A DNA stretch of 64,000 nucleotides from Pseudomonadales bacterium (GTDB lineage: Bacteria; Pseudomonadota; Gammaproteobacteria; Pseudomonadales; Azotimanducaceae). Below, piece by piece: positions 51,852 to 60,878 of the stretch. The position numbers were made by a program, and so were the translations under genes. Every line of letters begins with the position of its first letter. The stretch's first letter is position 1. Below the pieces are notes generated by a model. The model ran no database searches. It was given only the letters and a program-made list of their open reading frames with translations, and was not told the origin of the DNA. The stretch is from the NCBI GenBank assembly GCA_012103505.1, contig WLWP01000001.1, forward strand, positions 3,224,001 to 3,288,000. Direction: 5' to 3'.

Positions 51852-53360
51852 ATGAAGATGCATGCTGTGAACAGCCGCGCACTCGTTGTGCTGCTATGGG
51901 TAAGCCTCTCTTTTTCTGTCGGGGGTGTTTACGGTGCTGATGTTACCGCCAGCGTACAGCCGTCATCCCAACCCAACATCGTGTTCATTTTTGCCGATGA
52001 TCTGGGTATCGGCGATGTTGGGACCTATGGTGGCACCGTTATCGACACCCCACAGATAGACGCACTCGCAAGATCAGGTGTCCAGTTTGCACAAGCCTAC
52101 GTTACTCATCCTGTATGCAGCCCGAGTCGGGCCGGATTGATGACCGGTCGCTACCAACAACGACATGGCTGGGAGTTCAATCCAGCTGGACGTGACGTGA
52201 CGAATGGGATGGACCCAAACGAAATCACACTCGCTGACATGTTGAAAGCTGAAGGTTATCGCACTGGGATGGTTGGCAAGTGGCACTTAGGCTATCAGCC
52301 GCCACATGACCCCCAGTCCCAGGGTTTCGACAGCTATTTCGGCGTCCTTGCTGGGGGTAGTTTGTTCATCGATCCCGAGACACAGGGCGTCGAATCCCGA
52401 GGGGCTCTACCGCGAGAACGCAGCGCCAGAAACGCAGTCTATGATGGCCGTACTCCAATCGAGGTTACTGACTACCTCACTGACGTTTTCACCCAGCGAG
52501 CCGTCGAGTTTGTCGAAGATTACGCGGGGGCGCAGCCTTTCTTCCTCTACCTCAGCCACACAACCCCACACACGCCCTTGCAAGCAACTGCTGAGTATCT
52601 CGATCGCTATCGACACATCGAAGATCCGGCTGCTCGCATTTATGCAGCCATGGTCGCATCCCTCGATGACAGCGTCGGTGCGGTTGTAGAAGCACTCCGA
52701 GAAACTAACCAGCTTGAAAATACCTTAATCGTGTTCTCAAGTGACAATGGATGCGCGTCCTACATTAAAGTCTGTTCGAATGCCCCCCATGCAGGGTTCA
52801 AGCGCTATCACCAGGAAGGTGGCATTCGAGTACCCCTCATAATGTCTTGGCCAGGGGTGCTTAAGGCAGGTAGCAAATACGCTCAGCCTGTAGTCTCACT
52901 CGATCTAATGGCAACCTTCGCCGCGGTTTCAGGCAGCGAACATGGCACGGAAGACAGCATTAATTTGATCCCTTATCTCAAAGACAAAGCGGGCCACCCG
53001 CATGATTATCTCTATTGGCGTTCTGGACCGACCATTGCCATTCGTGACGATCGTTGGAAATTGATCGCTTACAACCGGACCGATTTAACATCAGCGGATC
53101 TTGGTGCTGACGGCCGATTAGCCGCCCCACCTAACGGTTGGCCTCGTACGTCACCGCATGGCCAGCTTGTACTGCTATACGACATGCTCGACGATCCAGG
53201 CGAGACAAGAAACTTGGCTGAGCTGCATCCAGGCGTCGTTGCCCGGTTAAGACAGGAACATGCGAGGTGGAACAAGACGCTCCTGCCAGTTGCTCTCATG
53301 CCTGGGATACGCTCGACCTTGGCCGATATGCACGGAAAAAGTGTGCAGTTGATTTTTTAA
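51852..53360 (+). CDS. Sulfatase (arylsulfatase type), periplasmic
   Basis: This type I sulfatase of about 502 residues has a signal peptide (residues 1-28, ending VYGA). The metal-binding ADDLGIGDVGTYGG is near residue 48, and the formylglycine motif CSPSR, with its modified cysteine near residue 89, is followed by AGLMTGRYQQRHG. HTTPHTPL and the SSDNGC metal site follow. It hydrolyses sulfate esters, often of algal polysaccharides or small aryl sulfates. It needs a formylglycine-generating enzyme, which is not in the window. The start at 51852 follows AGGTGA. Confidence 0.92.
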   Translation: MKMHAVNSRALVVLLWVSLSFSVGGVYGADVTASVQPSSQPNIVFIFADDLGIGDVGTYGGTVIDTPQIDALARSGVQFAQAYVTHPVCSPSRAGLMTGRYQQRHGWEFNPAGRDVTNGMDPNEITLADMLKAEGYRTGMVGKWHLGYQPPHDPQSQGFDSYFGVLAGGSLFIDPETQGVESRGALPRERSARNAVYDGRTPIEVTDYLTDVFTQRAVEFVEDYAGAQPFFLYLSHTTPHTPLQATAEYLDRYRHIEDPAARIYAAMVASLDDSVGAVVEALRETNQLENTLIVFSSDNGCASYIKVCSNAPHAGFKRYHQEGGIRVPLIMSWPGVLKAGSKYAQPVVSLDLMATFAAVSGSEHGTEDSINLIPYLKDKAGHPHDYLYWRSGPTIAIRDDRWKLIAYNRTDLTSADLGADGRLAAPPNGWPRTSPHGQLVLLYDMLDDPGETRNLAELHPGVVARLRQEHARWNKTLLPVALMPGIRSTLADMHGKSVQLIF

Positions 53361-53442
53361 TCGTCCTACAAGTAATCCTACATAGACACGGGTGAGTGAA
53401 CATGTCAGATTACGGCAAACATGGACGTTAACTGGGAAAGTC

Positions 53443-54138
53443 ATGGCCACAGGAAAAAAGTCTCCCACAGTTCGCAGGAAAGCGAGCAGCAAAGCTTCTA
53501 CAAGCAGGAGCGCGCCACAAAAGACATCGACCATGCGCGCCAAAAAGCCCACACCGGAACGAGAGCTGCCGAACCGCAAAGCTGAGTCAGCTACCGGCGA
53601 AACTATTTCTAATAGCGTGCGCAGCGCCTATGAAGTGATCGACCGATATATGTCTGAAGGTCAAAATATCGCTCAGGAACTGAGCAAGTCCTACTCCAAG
53701 CTCGCTATGGAAGCAGTGCCTAACGAATGGCAAGCACTCCAGTCAAACTGGCTACGCGCTTCTAGTGATCTCATGGCGGGTTGGATGGACATGGTCGGTT
53801 CGACCTCTGAGCGTTACAACGACGCGTTTAGCCAACAAATGGCCAGCAACTCGGCAACAACTTTCTCCAGCGCGAGTCCAACTTTTACGATCACGTCGGC
53901 AAAAAAGACTACGGCTACGGGCCGTTTGAGTCCTGGGGCAACTCGCTTTGAGATCAAGTCGGGCAACCTGACAAACGGCAGTCACACAATCGCCTTTCAG
54001 GCCGTTGGATCACCGGACACCGGCGTCACGATCGAAGTAGACGTTCCTGCTCGCCAAGCGGGTGGCACTTACGCGGCAAATCTGGTGAACGCTGTCACCG
54101 GCGAAATTTTGGGCGATATCTCCCTAGACATCGCTTAG
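53443..54138 (+). CDS. Phasin-like helical protein with C-terminal beta domain
   Basis: This protein of about 231 residues has a Lys/Ser/Thr-rich disordered N-terminus (residues 1-55), an amphipathic helical part (SAYEVIDRYMSEGQNIAQEL, then SNWLRASSDLMAGWMDMVGS) that resembles phasins, and a C-terminal beta-rich domain (about 150-231, FEIKSGNLTNGSHTIAFQAV). Its stop is two bases before the prenyl synthase start, so it belongs to that operon. Phasins coat hydrophobic granules, so it might hold a lipid product or enzyme at a surface. That is inference. Confidence 0.55.
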   Translation: MATGKKSPTVRRKASSKASTSRSAPQKTSTMRAKKPTPERELPNRKAESATGETISNSVRSAYEVIDRYMSEGQNIAQELSKSYSKLAMEAVPNEWQALQSNWLRASSDLMAGWMDMVGSTSERYNDAFSQQMASNSATTFSSASPTFTITSAKKTTATGRLSPGATRFEIKSGNLTNGSHTIAFQAVGSPDTGVTIEVDVPARQAGGTYAANLVNAVTGEILGDISLDIA

Positions 54139-54140
54139 TT

Positions 54141-55167
54141 ATGACCGCAACACCCGCTCTGATTCCGGAGCTACTTAGTTCGTACGGCGATCGAACGCGC
54201 ACGGTCCTTGCGCAATATCTTCCGGATCACGAACCGAAACGTCATCTCTACGATTTGGTCGCAGACTATCCCAAACGGGGTGGAAAAATGATGCGGCCAA
54301 GTATGTGTATCGCCACGACCAAGGCGCTCGGCGGCAGTGAGGAAGACGCTCTTTTAAGTGCCGCTTCAATAGAGCTTTTCCACAACGCCATGTTGATCCA
54401 TGACGACATAGAGGATGAGAGCGAAGAACGACGTGGGCGTCCGACACTACACGCCAAATGGGGGGGCGATCGCCATCAACGTTGGCGATACTCTTAGCCT
54501 TCTGAGTTTTCGTCCTCTCCTCGACAATCACCACAGACTCGGTTTTGGCTTAACACACCGACTCGTCGCAGAAGCGGAACGCGTTGCGCGTGAGTCGGCA
54601 GAGGGGCAGGCTCTCGAATTGGGCTGGCGGGAGGACAATAACACCACCGTCACTGAAGCTAACTATCTTGAGATGGTGCTCAAAAAAACCTGTTGGCTCT
54701 CTACGATCTATCCACTGCGCTTGGGCGCACTGATTGCATCACGCGGAACTATCGATCTCGATCGATTCATTAAATTTGGCTTCTTCTTAGGTACTGCCTT
54801 TCAAATTCAAGATGACATGCTCAACCTGCGTGGCGATAGAAGCTATGGGAAAGAGCACGCTGGAGACATTTGGGAGGGAAAACGCACCATTCCTCTAATA
54901 CATCTACTCTCCCAAGCCACAGAAAAAGAACGCACCCGCATCGCCAGGAGTCTAGGCCAGAGCCGCGATTCAAAATCGAGCGTAGACATTAAGTGGATTA
55001 GGATGTTGATGGATAAATACGGGAGCATCGATCACGCAAGCCAGATTGCACAAGGACTAGCAGGTGCAGCGAAAGCCGAGTTCGCAATCGCCTTTGAGGG
55101 CGTCCAACCAAGTGCAGACCTCGCTTTCTTGGAAGGGCTCACAAGTTGGATTTTCGAACAGAGTTAG
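54141..55167 (+). CDS. Geranylgeranyl diphosphate-type polyprenyl synthase, frameshifted in a G7 run
   Basis: This trans-prenyltransferase has the first Asp-rich motif DDIED (LIHDDIEDESEERRGRPTLH) in the frame starting at 54141. The second motif, DDMLN (TAFQIQDDMLNLRGDRSYGK), is in another frame that ends at 55167. The frames join if one G is removed from the seven-G run at 54460-54466, giving HAKWGGAIAINVGDTL, the expected family sequence. The restored protein has about 341 residues. It makes a linear prenyl diphosphate from IPP and an allylic primer. The indel may be a sequence error or a phase-variable tract. Confidence 0.85.
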
Positions 55168-55189
55168 GAACAGTAAGAACTTATTCGCT

Positions 55190-57982
55190 ATGGAAACAAG
55201 ACCTCTAACGGACGCTGAGAAAGCCCAGCACAACCCACCGTTTAACTTCGCCCGAGCGACAGCCACGGTTACCACCGCGCCGCCTTTCACGTTCGATGAC
55301 ACCACCATGATGTTCTTCCCGCTACGCGCAGACATCAATACATTACAAAGCCTGATCGATGATTACTTAAATCTTGCGCCTGAGTTCGCGTACTTCCGAG
55401 CAGCCATGCCATACGTCTTCATGATGGTGAATCACTACCCCAAAATGGGTTTAGCCCATGGCAACGGTGGCTGGATCTCACAAGACGAGGTGCTCTTCCT
55501 CACCCCGGTCGAATGGTATGAACGAACCCCCGAGGGACTCAAATATCGCGCAACTGCGCAGTTCTCACCATTCGCCTTCGTGGACAAAGACGCTTCTCAA
55601 ATTGAAGGGCGCGAGGTCTATGGTTGGCCTAAGGTGCAATGTTGGATTGAGTCTTCACCTAGTGCGTGGCTGACAAACCCGAGGCAAAACCGCACGTTGC
55701 TAGAACTTAACGCGAACGGATTTGAAGCGCTATATAGCGACGATTACGATGAAATGCTGCCCCTCATCGACGTGCGACAAGCAGCTCCGCCTGCCATTTC
55801 AACACTACCTCCAGACCCAACCGGCCTTTTGAACCCTTTCGCTGCGATCGCTAATACTGTCGCCGATTTCAACCGTCTAACAGTTTCTACATGGCAATGG
55901 GCACAGCACAACATTAAATCCATGGGACGCATTGGCGTAGCCCAACTGAGCCAGTTGTTCTCAACTAGTGACACTAATAACCCTTTGCTATCAGCTTTGG
56001 TTGGCAACTCGATTAACCTCAAGCAGCTGCGCGACGCGCAAATGTCCTTTTCCGCGTGTTACCAAGCCATCACCAACGTCGAAATTGAAATGATGCGGTT
56101 CAACCGTGGCGGTCTTTTAGGAGATGCCTATCTTGCCACGGGAGATCTATCAGGAGGCTATGAGATCTTGGTTCATGACTACCCCTCCGTACCGATAATC
56201 GACACACTAGGGATTCAGGTTGAAGACAGTCCGCCTGGCGGACCCATTCGACTGCGGCCAGTTATGCCGTTCTGGACACAGATGGATCTCAACTATATGC
56301 GCGGCGAGAATATTGCTTGGCGCGGATGGGATGGCAAAGATGCGCTTTGGCGCGATCACGAAAAGATCCAGGTTCGACCATCCACATCGCCACCCCACCC
56401 AGCACCTTATATGACTGACGCCGGGGCAAATTTCCAGGTCGCTGAGGGTCCGTTCAACATGCCCGGTGCGTCTATGGAAGTGTTACCCCTACTCGCGGAC
56501 AGGGACACGCTAAATCGGTTTTTGCAGGGTGGTCACGACGATACCACTCTCGATAATATCGACTGGCAACTGTCCGACGCCCTCTTACCCAAGTCGCTAC
56601 TCAGCCAACTCCCCAAGGAGTTTGGTCATTTCGAAGCATGGGGTGAGTACGTCTACATGGTCATCAGCCATTTCGACAAGGTTGAGTCACAGACAAACGA
56701 CTTTGGCACAGTGTCCGAAGATAAAGTTACTTTCTCGATTCCAGTACGCTATTTGAACGCCAACGATGAACTGGTCGGGACAGGCTTCGTCGTGGCATAC
56801 CAATACTCAAACAACGACATTGCCTCCACCACCGGTCGCGAGCTTTATGGCTATCCCATGATCAGTGCCGGGGTAGACGCGCAGGTTTCGAACTGGCTTG
56901 ACGGGCATGGACCATATGGACCGCAGACATTAGTGTCCGTGGACGTCGACATGCCTGCGGCACTTCTCGGCGATCAACCGTTCGAATGGAATACATTGTT
57001 GGAAGTCGTAGAGGGCAACGTCATAGATCAAGACGACGCCTATCGCTGGCAACGCACCAGAGGATTCAATTCTGCTGCAAAAGAAAGTCTGGCAGCATTC
57101 CAAAGCGCACAAGCTGGCGCCCCGCAGGAGTTCGAAGACCTTCTCGGTCTTGCTAGCAACCTCTTAAGCGGGACTGCACTGCGCCAGTTTTCCTTTAAGC
57201 AGTTTCGTGATGCAGCCGTCCCAAGCGACGCTTGTTACCAAGCCTTCGTCGAAACGGGTTTGTCTGTCGATCGGGTCTATGAGCAGAAGGAAATTGAACA
57301 ACCCGTACACGTCAATATTTTTCGCTATCCCACACAACCAATCGCCGAGTCGTTAGGTCTGAAGATCAAAAGTTCACATGAGGACGAACGCGGTCGCTGC
57401 GATTGTGTACAAGCCATTCGGCCGTTCTATTTGCGAGCAGACATGAGCACGACTGCCGCGCGCAACTTGTCGTGGCGAACTGGTACCAGACAGTGGCAGC
57501 CTTTGAGTTTACCCCCGCTCAGGCGATCAACCTACAGACCATCGGTGCTCAGCGCACTTAACGATAACCCTATGCATCTGACGCAGGACCTACCCTCCTT
57601 AGCCAACGGACCAAATCGCAACATCAATCCGTCGCGTCTGCCTACACTAACCGCAAACCACCAACCCCAAGCCATTCTAGGTGCTGTGTTGTCTAGAGAA
57701 TGGGGGTCGACGTGCAATTCACGGTATCGCAGACAAAAAGCGCTTGCCGCTGAGATAAGCGCAGTAGAGGCCCGCCTAGCGACACGGGGCGTCCACTCCG
57801 ACGAGCTCATGGCACTGGAAGCTCGTCTCAACCATCTACGTCACTGTTCGCATCAACGCCTTCCCGATCACGTCCTATGTACCGCAGGAGCAGGTCCTGT
57901 TACCGGCCGTGACTTTCCAATCCAGGAGTGTCTCCCGACAGAAGACAACCCGGGCTACTGGACACCCTCCTCGCCCAGATGA
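55190..57982 (+). CDS. Tandem acetoacetate-decarboxylase-like protein
   Basis: This 930-residue protein contains two repeats of an acetoacetate-decarboxylase (ADC)-like beta-barrel. Repeat 1 (about residues 30-250) has EGREVYGWPKVQCW with a Lys at 148 near the ADC catalytic position. Repeat 2 (about 450-760) has TGRELYGYPMISAGVD at about 549-562, where that Lys is missing. A Cys/Arg-rich C-terminal tail (about 830-930) has no recognised domain. The ATG at 55190 follows the prenyl synthase stop by 22 bases. Its last four bases overlap the next start codon. The reaction is unknown. Confidence 0.75.
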   Translation: METRPLTDAEKAQHNPPFNFARATATVTTAPPFTFDDTTMMFFPLRADINTLQSLIDDYLNLAPEFAYFRAAMPYVFMMVNHYPKMGLAHGNGGWISQDEVLFLTPVEWYERTPEGLKYRATAQFSPFAFVDKDASQIEGREVYGWPKVQCWIESSPSAWLTNPRQNRTLLELNANGFEALYSDDYDEMLPLIDVRQAAPPAISTLPPDPTGLLNPFAAIANTVADFNRLTVSTWQWAQHNIKSMGRIGVAQLSQLFSTSDTNNPLLSALVGNSINLKQLRDAQMSFSACYQAITNVEIEMMRFNRGGLLGDAYLATGDLSGGYEILVHDYPSVPIIDTLGIQVEDSPPGGPIRLRPVMPFWTQMDLNYMRGENIAWRGWDGKDALWRDHEKIQVRPSTSPPHPAPYMTDAGANFQVAEGPFNMPGASMEVLPLLADRDTLNRFLQGGHDDTTLDNIDWQLSDALLPKSLLSQLPKEFGHFEAWGEYVYMVISHFDKVESQTNDFGTVSEDKVTFSIPVRYLNANDELVGTGFVVAYQYSNNDIASTTGRELYGYPMISAGVDAQVSNWLDGHGPYGPQTLVSVDVDMPAALLGDQPFEWNTLLEVVEGNVIDQDDAYRWQRTRGFNSAAKESLAAFQSAQAGAPQEFEDLLGLASNLLSGTALRQFSFKQFRDAAVPSDACYQAFVETGLSVDRVYEQKEIEQPVHVNIFRYPTQPIAESLGLKIKSSHEDERGRCDCVQAIRPFYLRADMSTTAARNLSWRTGTRQWQPLSLPPLRRSTYRPSVLSALNDNPMHLTQDLPSLANGPNRNINPSRLPTLTANHQPQAILGAVLSREWGSTCNSRYRRQKALAAEISAVEARLATRGVHSDELMALEARLNHLRHCSHQRLPDHVLCTAGAGPVTGRDFPIQECLPTEDNPGYWTPSSPR

Positions 57983-60093
57983 GTAGTTCGAAATACAAAG
58001 TAGCCATCGTTGGCGGTGGGTGCGCCGCCATGACCGCCGCGTGGGAACTTACGCAACCTCACTTAACCGACCAATACGATGTGACGGTCTACCAACTTGG
58101 TTGGCGCCTCGGCGGCAAAGGCGCGTCGGGCCGCGGTGTGAACGGTCGCATTGAAGAGCACGGCTTACACCTGTGGCTCGGTCACTACGACAATTCATTC
58201 GCGCTCATGCGGGAGGTTTATGCCGAGCTTGCGCGTGATCCGGAACAGTGTCCTATCGCTACTTGGCGGGACGCCTTCGAACCTGCTAATTGGGTCGGCT
58301 TGACCGATCCCAATGACAAAGGTGAGTGGCGCAAGTTTATGGCTAACTTCCCGCCTCAGCCCGGTACGCCGGGTGATCCGCGCCCAAGCGGGTTTGTTAG
58401 CTTCGCGGACTTTCTTCGCCAGACTGTGAACCTTGTGTTGGCGCTCATTAATGGTGCAGCCGGGCTTGAAAAAGTACCTCCGAGGCCCGTATCGGTCGAC
58501 TCGAGCATGGATCTTGTCGCCGAAGTGCTTAGTTATGGACAGATCGTGACGTTGGCCGCTTTGCAGCACGCCCTCCACGTACTCGATATCGTTCTTGAAA
58601 AAAGCCAGCTGCTGCCGAAGAAAATCTACAGTGATCTGATTGAGATTATCGTCGCTGCAACACATCGCCTAATTGAACCACTGTTAGTCGATAACACCAC
58701 AGCGCGTTATACCTGGGAGATTATCGATATCGTCCTCGCTTGTTTTCGCGGCAGTGCGCACCACGATCTGATCAACGATCCACGCGGCTTCGATGCGATT
58801 GACGACTACGATATTCGAGATTGGTTGATTGAACATGGCGCAGACGAAAGCTCAGTCAACTCGGCTTTCGTACGCGGTCTCTACGATCTCGCCTTCGCGT
58901 ATGACAACGGCGTTCCAAATGGTGCCAAACTGGCTGCCGGACAAGGGCTACGCGGCGGTATGCGTATGTTTTTTTACTATCGCGAAGCCATTTTCTGGAA
59001 GATGAACGCCGGTATGGGCGACATCGTTTTCGCACCCATGTACGAAGCGCTCCGCAAAAGAGGCGTGAAGTTTGAGTTTTTCCATCGTCTAGAAAATGTG
59101 GGTCTAAGTTCGGACTCAAGAGAAGATGAAGACGATACGCCGCATGTTTCTAGCCTAACGTTTGATATCCAAGCCGACCTCAAAGGCCGCGAATACAATC
59201 CGTTGGTAGACATTAAGGGACTGCCCTGTTGGCCGTCAGTACCGCTATGGCAGCAATTAAGGGAAGGCGACAAACTCGCCGCCGAAGCCGTTGATTTCGA
59301 GTCGTTCTGGAATCTCGAATATACGGGCAAGAAAACCCTTCGCGTACAGGACGACTTTGACTTCGTGGTGCTCGGCTTAAGTGTTGGCTCGATCCCCCAC
59401 ACTTGCAGTGAAATCCTAGCCCACAACAAGCGCTGGCGAACAATGGTCGAGCACGTTCGAACTGTGCCTACGCAAGCTTTGCAGCTTTGGGTCGACGAAG
59501 ATCTGCCGGGCTTAGGTTGGAAGCATCCGTCAGCCAACGTGTCTGGATTTGTCGAACCTTTCGATACTTGGGCGGATATGTCACATCTACTGCCTTATGA
59601 AGATTGGCAAGAAGCGCCTGGTTCTCTGGCCTACTTTTGCAATGTTCTTCCCGCACCAGACATCGCCGATTATGACCGCAGTGATGCAGGATTTCCGCGC
59701 CGTTATCACGAGCTGGTGTTGCAGAACTCAGAGACTTTTATGCGAGAGCATCTTGGTCATCTCTGGCCAAATGCCGTGACCGATAAGGACTTCCGCTGGT
59801 CCCTATTGCACAGCGAGACGCAAGGCGGTTCCAAACAAAGGCTCTCGAGCCAGTTTTGGACAGCCAACATCAATCCTAGTGACCGCTATGTCTTGTGTCC
59901 TCCTGGCAGCATCGTTCACAGGCTTTCACCGTTGGACAATACCTACGACAACCTCACTGTGGCTGGTGACTGGACTTCCTGTGGTTTGAATCTTGGCTGT
60001 GTTGAATCTGCAGTCATGTCGGGTCGTCTCGCAGCCCACGCCCTATGCCAATCGCCACCTCTAGCTAGCATCTCCGGCTATGACCATGTCTAA
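57979..60093 (+). CDS. FAD-dependent oxidoreductase, carotenoid-desaturase-like (COG3349 type)
   Basis: This 704-residue flavoprotein has an N-terminal dinucleotide-binding motif VAIVGGGCAAMTAAWELT, then QLGWRLGGKGASGRG and EEHGLHLWLGHYDNSFALMR, which belong to the phytoene desaturase/NAD-binding COG3349 group. The C-terminal FAD closing motif is NLTVAGDWTSCGLNLGCVES. Its ATG overlaps the TGA of the preceding gene (ATGA), so the two are translationally coupled. It probably oxidises or isomerises a hydrophobic, perhaps isoprenoid, substrate. Confidence 0.82.
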   Translation: MSSSKYKVAIVGGGCAAMTAAWELTQPHLTDQYDVTVYQLGWRLGGKGASGRGVNGRIEEHGLHLWLGHYDNSFALMREVYAELARDPEQCPIATWRDAFEPANWVGLTDPNDKGEWRKFMANFPPQPGTPGDPRPSGFVSFADFLRQTVNLVLALINGAAGLEKVPPRPVSVDSSMDLVAEVLSYGQIVTLAALQHALHVLDIVLEKSQLLPKKIYSDLIEIIVAATHRLIEPLLVDNTTARYTWEIIDIVLACFRGSAHHDLINDPRGFDAIDDYDIRDWLIEHGADESSVNSAFVRGLYDLAFAYDNGVPNGAKLAAGQGLRGGMRMFFYYREAIFWKMNAGMGDIVFAPMYEALRKRGVKFEFFHRLENVGLSSDSREDEDDTPHVSSLTFDIQADLKGREYNPLVDIKGLPCWPSVPLWQQLREGDKLAAEAVDFESFWNLEYTGKKTLRVQDDFDFVVLGLSVGSIPHTCSEILAHNKRWRTMVEHVRTVPTQALQLWVDEDLPGLGWKHPSANVSGFVEPFDTWADMSHLLPYEDWQEAPGSLAYFCNVLPAPDIADYDRSDAGFPRRYHELVLQNSETFMREHLGHLWPNAVTDKDFRWSLLHSETQGGSKQRLSSQFWTANINPSDRYVLCPPGSIVHRLSPLDNTYDNLTVAGDWTSCGLNLGCVESAVMSGRLAAHALCQSPPLASISGYDHV

Positions 60094-60868
60094 TCCATGG
60101 GTTTGGGATCAGACCGCAATAGCCCCTTTTTACGATATTTTTTACTCCGATCCAATTTATCAAGCTTTCTATGACAACTCAGGTTTTGCCAACTTTGGCT
60201 ATTGGGATACCGGGATCACCTCTGGTAAACAAGCTTCTGAACGTCTCGTTGAAATAGTTGCCGCTCAGATCGACAAACCCAACGGTGTATTGCTCGAAGT
60301 CGGATGTGGTGCCGGAGCCAGCACAAAGTGGCTATGTGACAATCTTCCAGGTCTAGACGTTGTCGCGATTAACATCGACCCCGCTCAAGTTCGACAAGCC
60401 CGCGAACGCGCTCCTGAGGCGGAAATACTAGTCATGGATGGCGCTAATCTTGAATTTGAGGATGATCAATTCGATGTCATTCTCTCGGTCGAAGCACCTT
60501 TCCATTTCGATACGCGAGAAAATTTTTTTTCGGAAGCTCATCGTGTTCTAAGGCCGGGCGGGAGAATGGCAGTGGCGGACATTCTCTTAGCGAGCGGTTC
60601 CCCGCTATCGCCTAGAGCCAACCACGTGACTGGCGGCGCCAGCGGATACGCACATAAGCTCGCGCTGGCTGGATTCCAAGAAATCAATGTAGAAGATGTG
60701 ACGCAACGGACGTGGCGTAGTTTTCGACGTCATTTCAGCGATTTCATCACCCGCGACCCTGCAACAGCACTGTCCATGGGTGGCATGCGCGCGCTGACAA
60801 CGATCAACGTCAATAGTAGTTACGCTATCCGCAACTATGTCATAGCGAACTGTACAGCTTTAGCTTAA
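60080..60868 (+). CDS. SAM-dependent methyltransferase, class I
   Basis: This 262-residue enzyme has the tocopherol/erythromycin-methyltransferase-like opening FANFGYWDTGITSGKQASER, the SAM motif LLEVGCGAGASTKWL, and the post-motif regions EDDQFDVILSVEAPFHF and VLRPGGRMAVADILL. It overlaps the flavoprotein gene by 14 bases. The family often methylates small hydrophobic ring or quinone substrates, so a prenylated product is plausible. The actual substrate is unknown. Confidence 0.87.
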   Translation: MTMSNPWVWDQTAIAPFYDIFYSDPIYQAFYDNSGFANFGYWDTGITSGKQASERLVEIVAAQIDKPNGVLLEVGCGAGASTKWLCDNLPGLDVVAINIDPAQVRQARERAPEAEILVMDGANLEFEDDQFDVILSVEAPFHFDTRENFFSEAHRVLRPGGRMAVADILLASGSPLSPRANHVTGGASGYAHKLALAGFQEINVEDVTQRTWRSFRRHFSDFITRDPATALSMGGMRALTTINVNSSYAIRNYVIANCTALA

Positions 60869-60878
60869 GCCGGACCGA

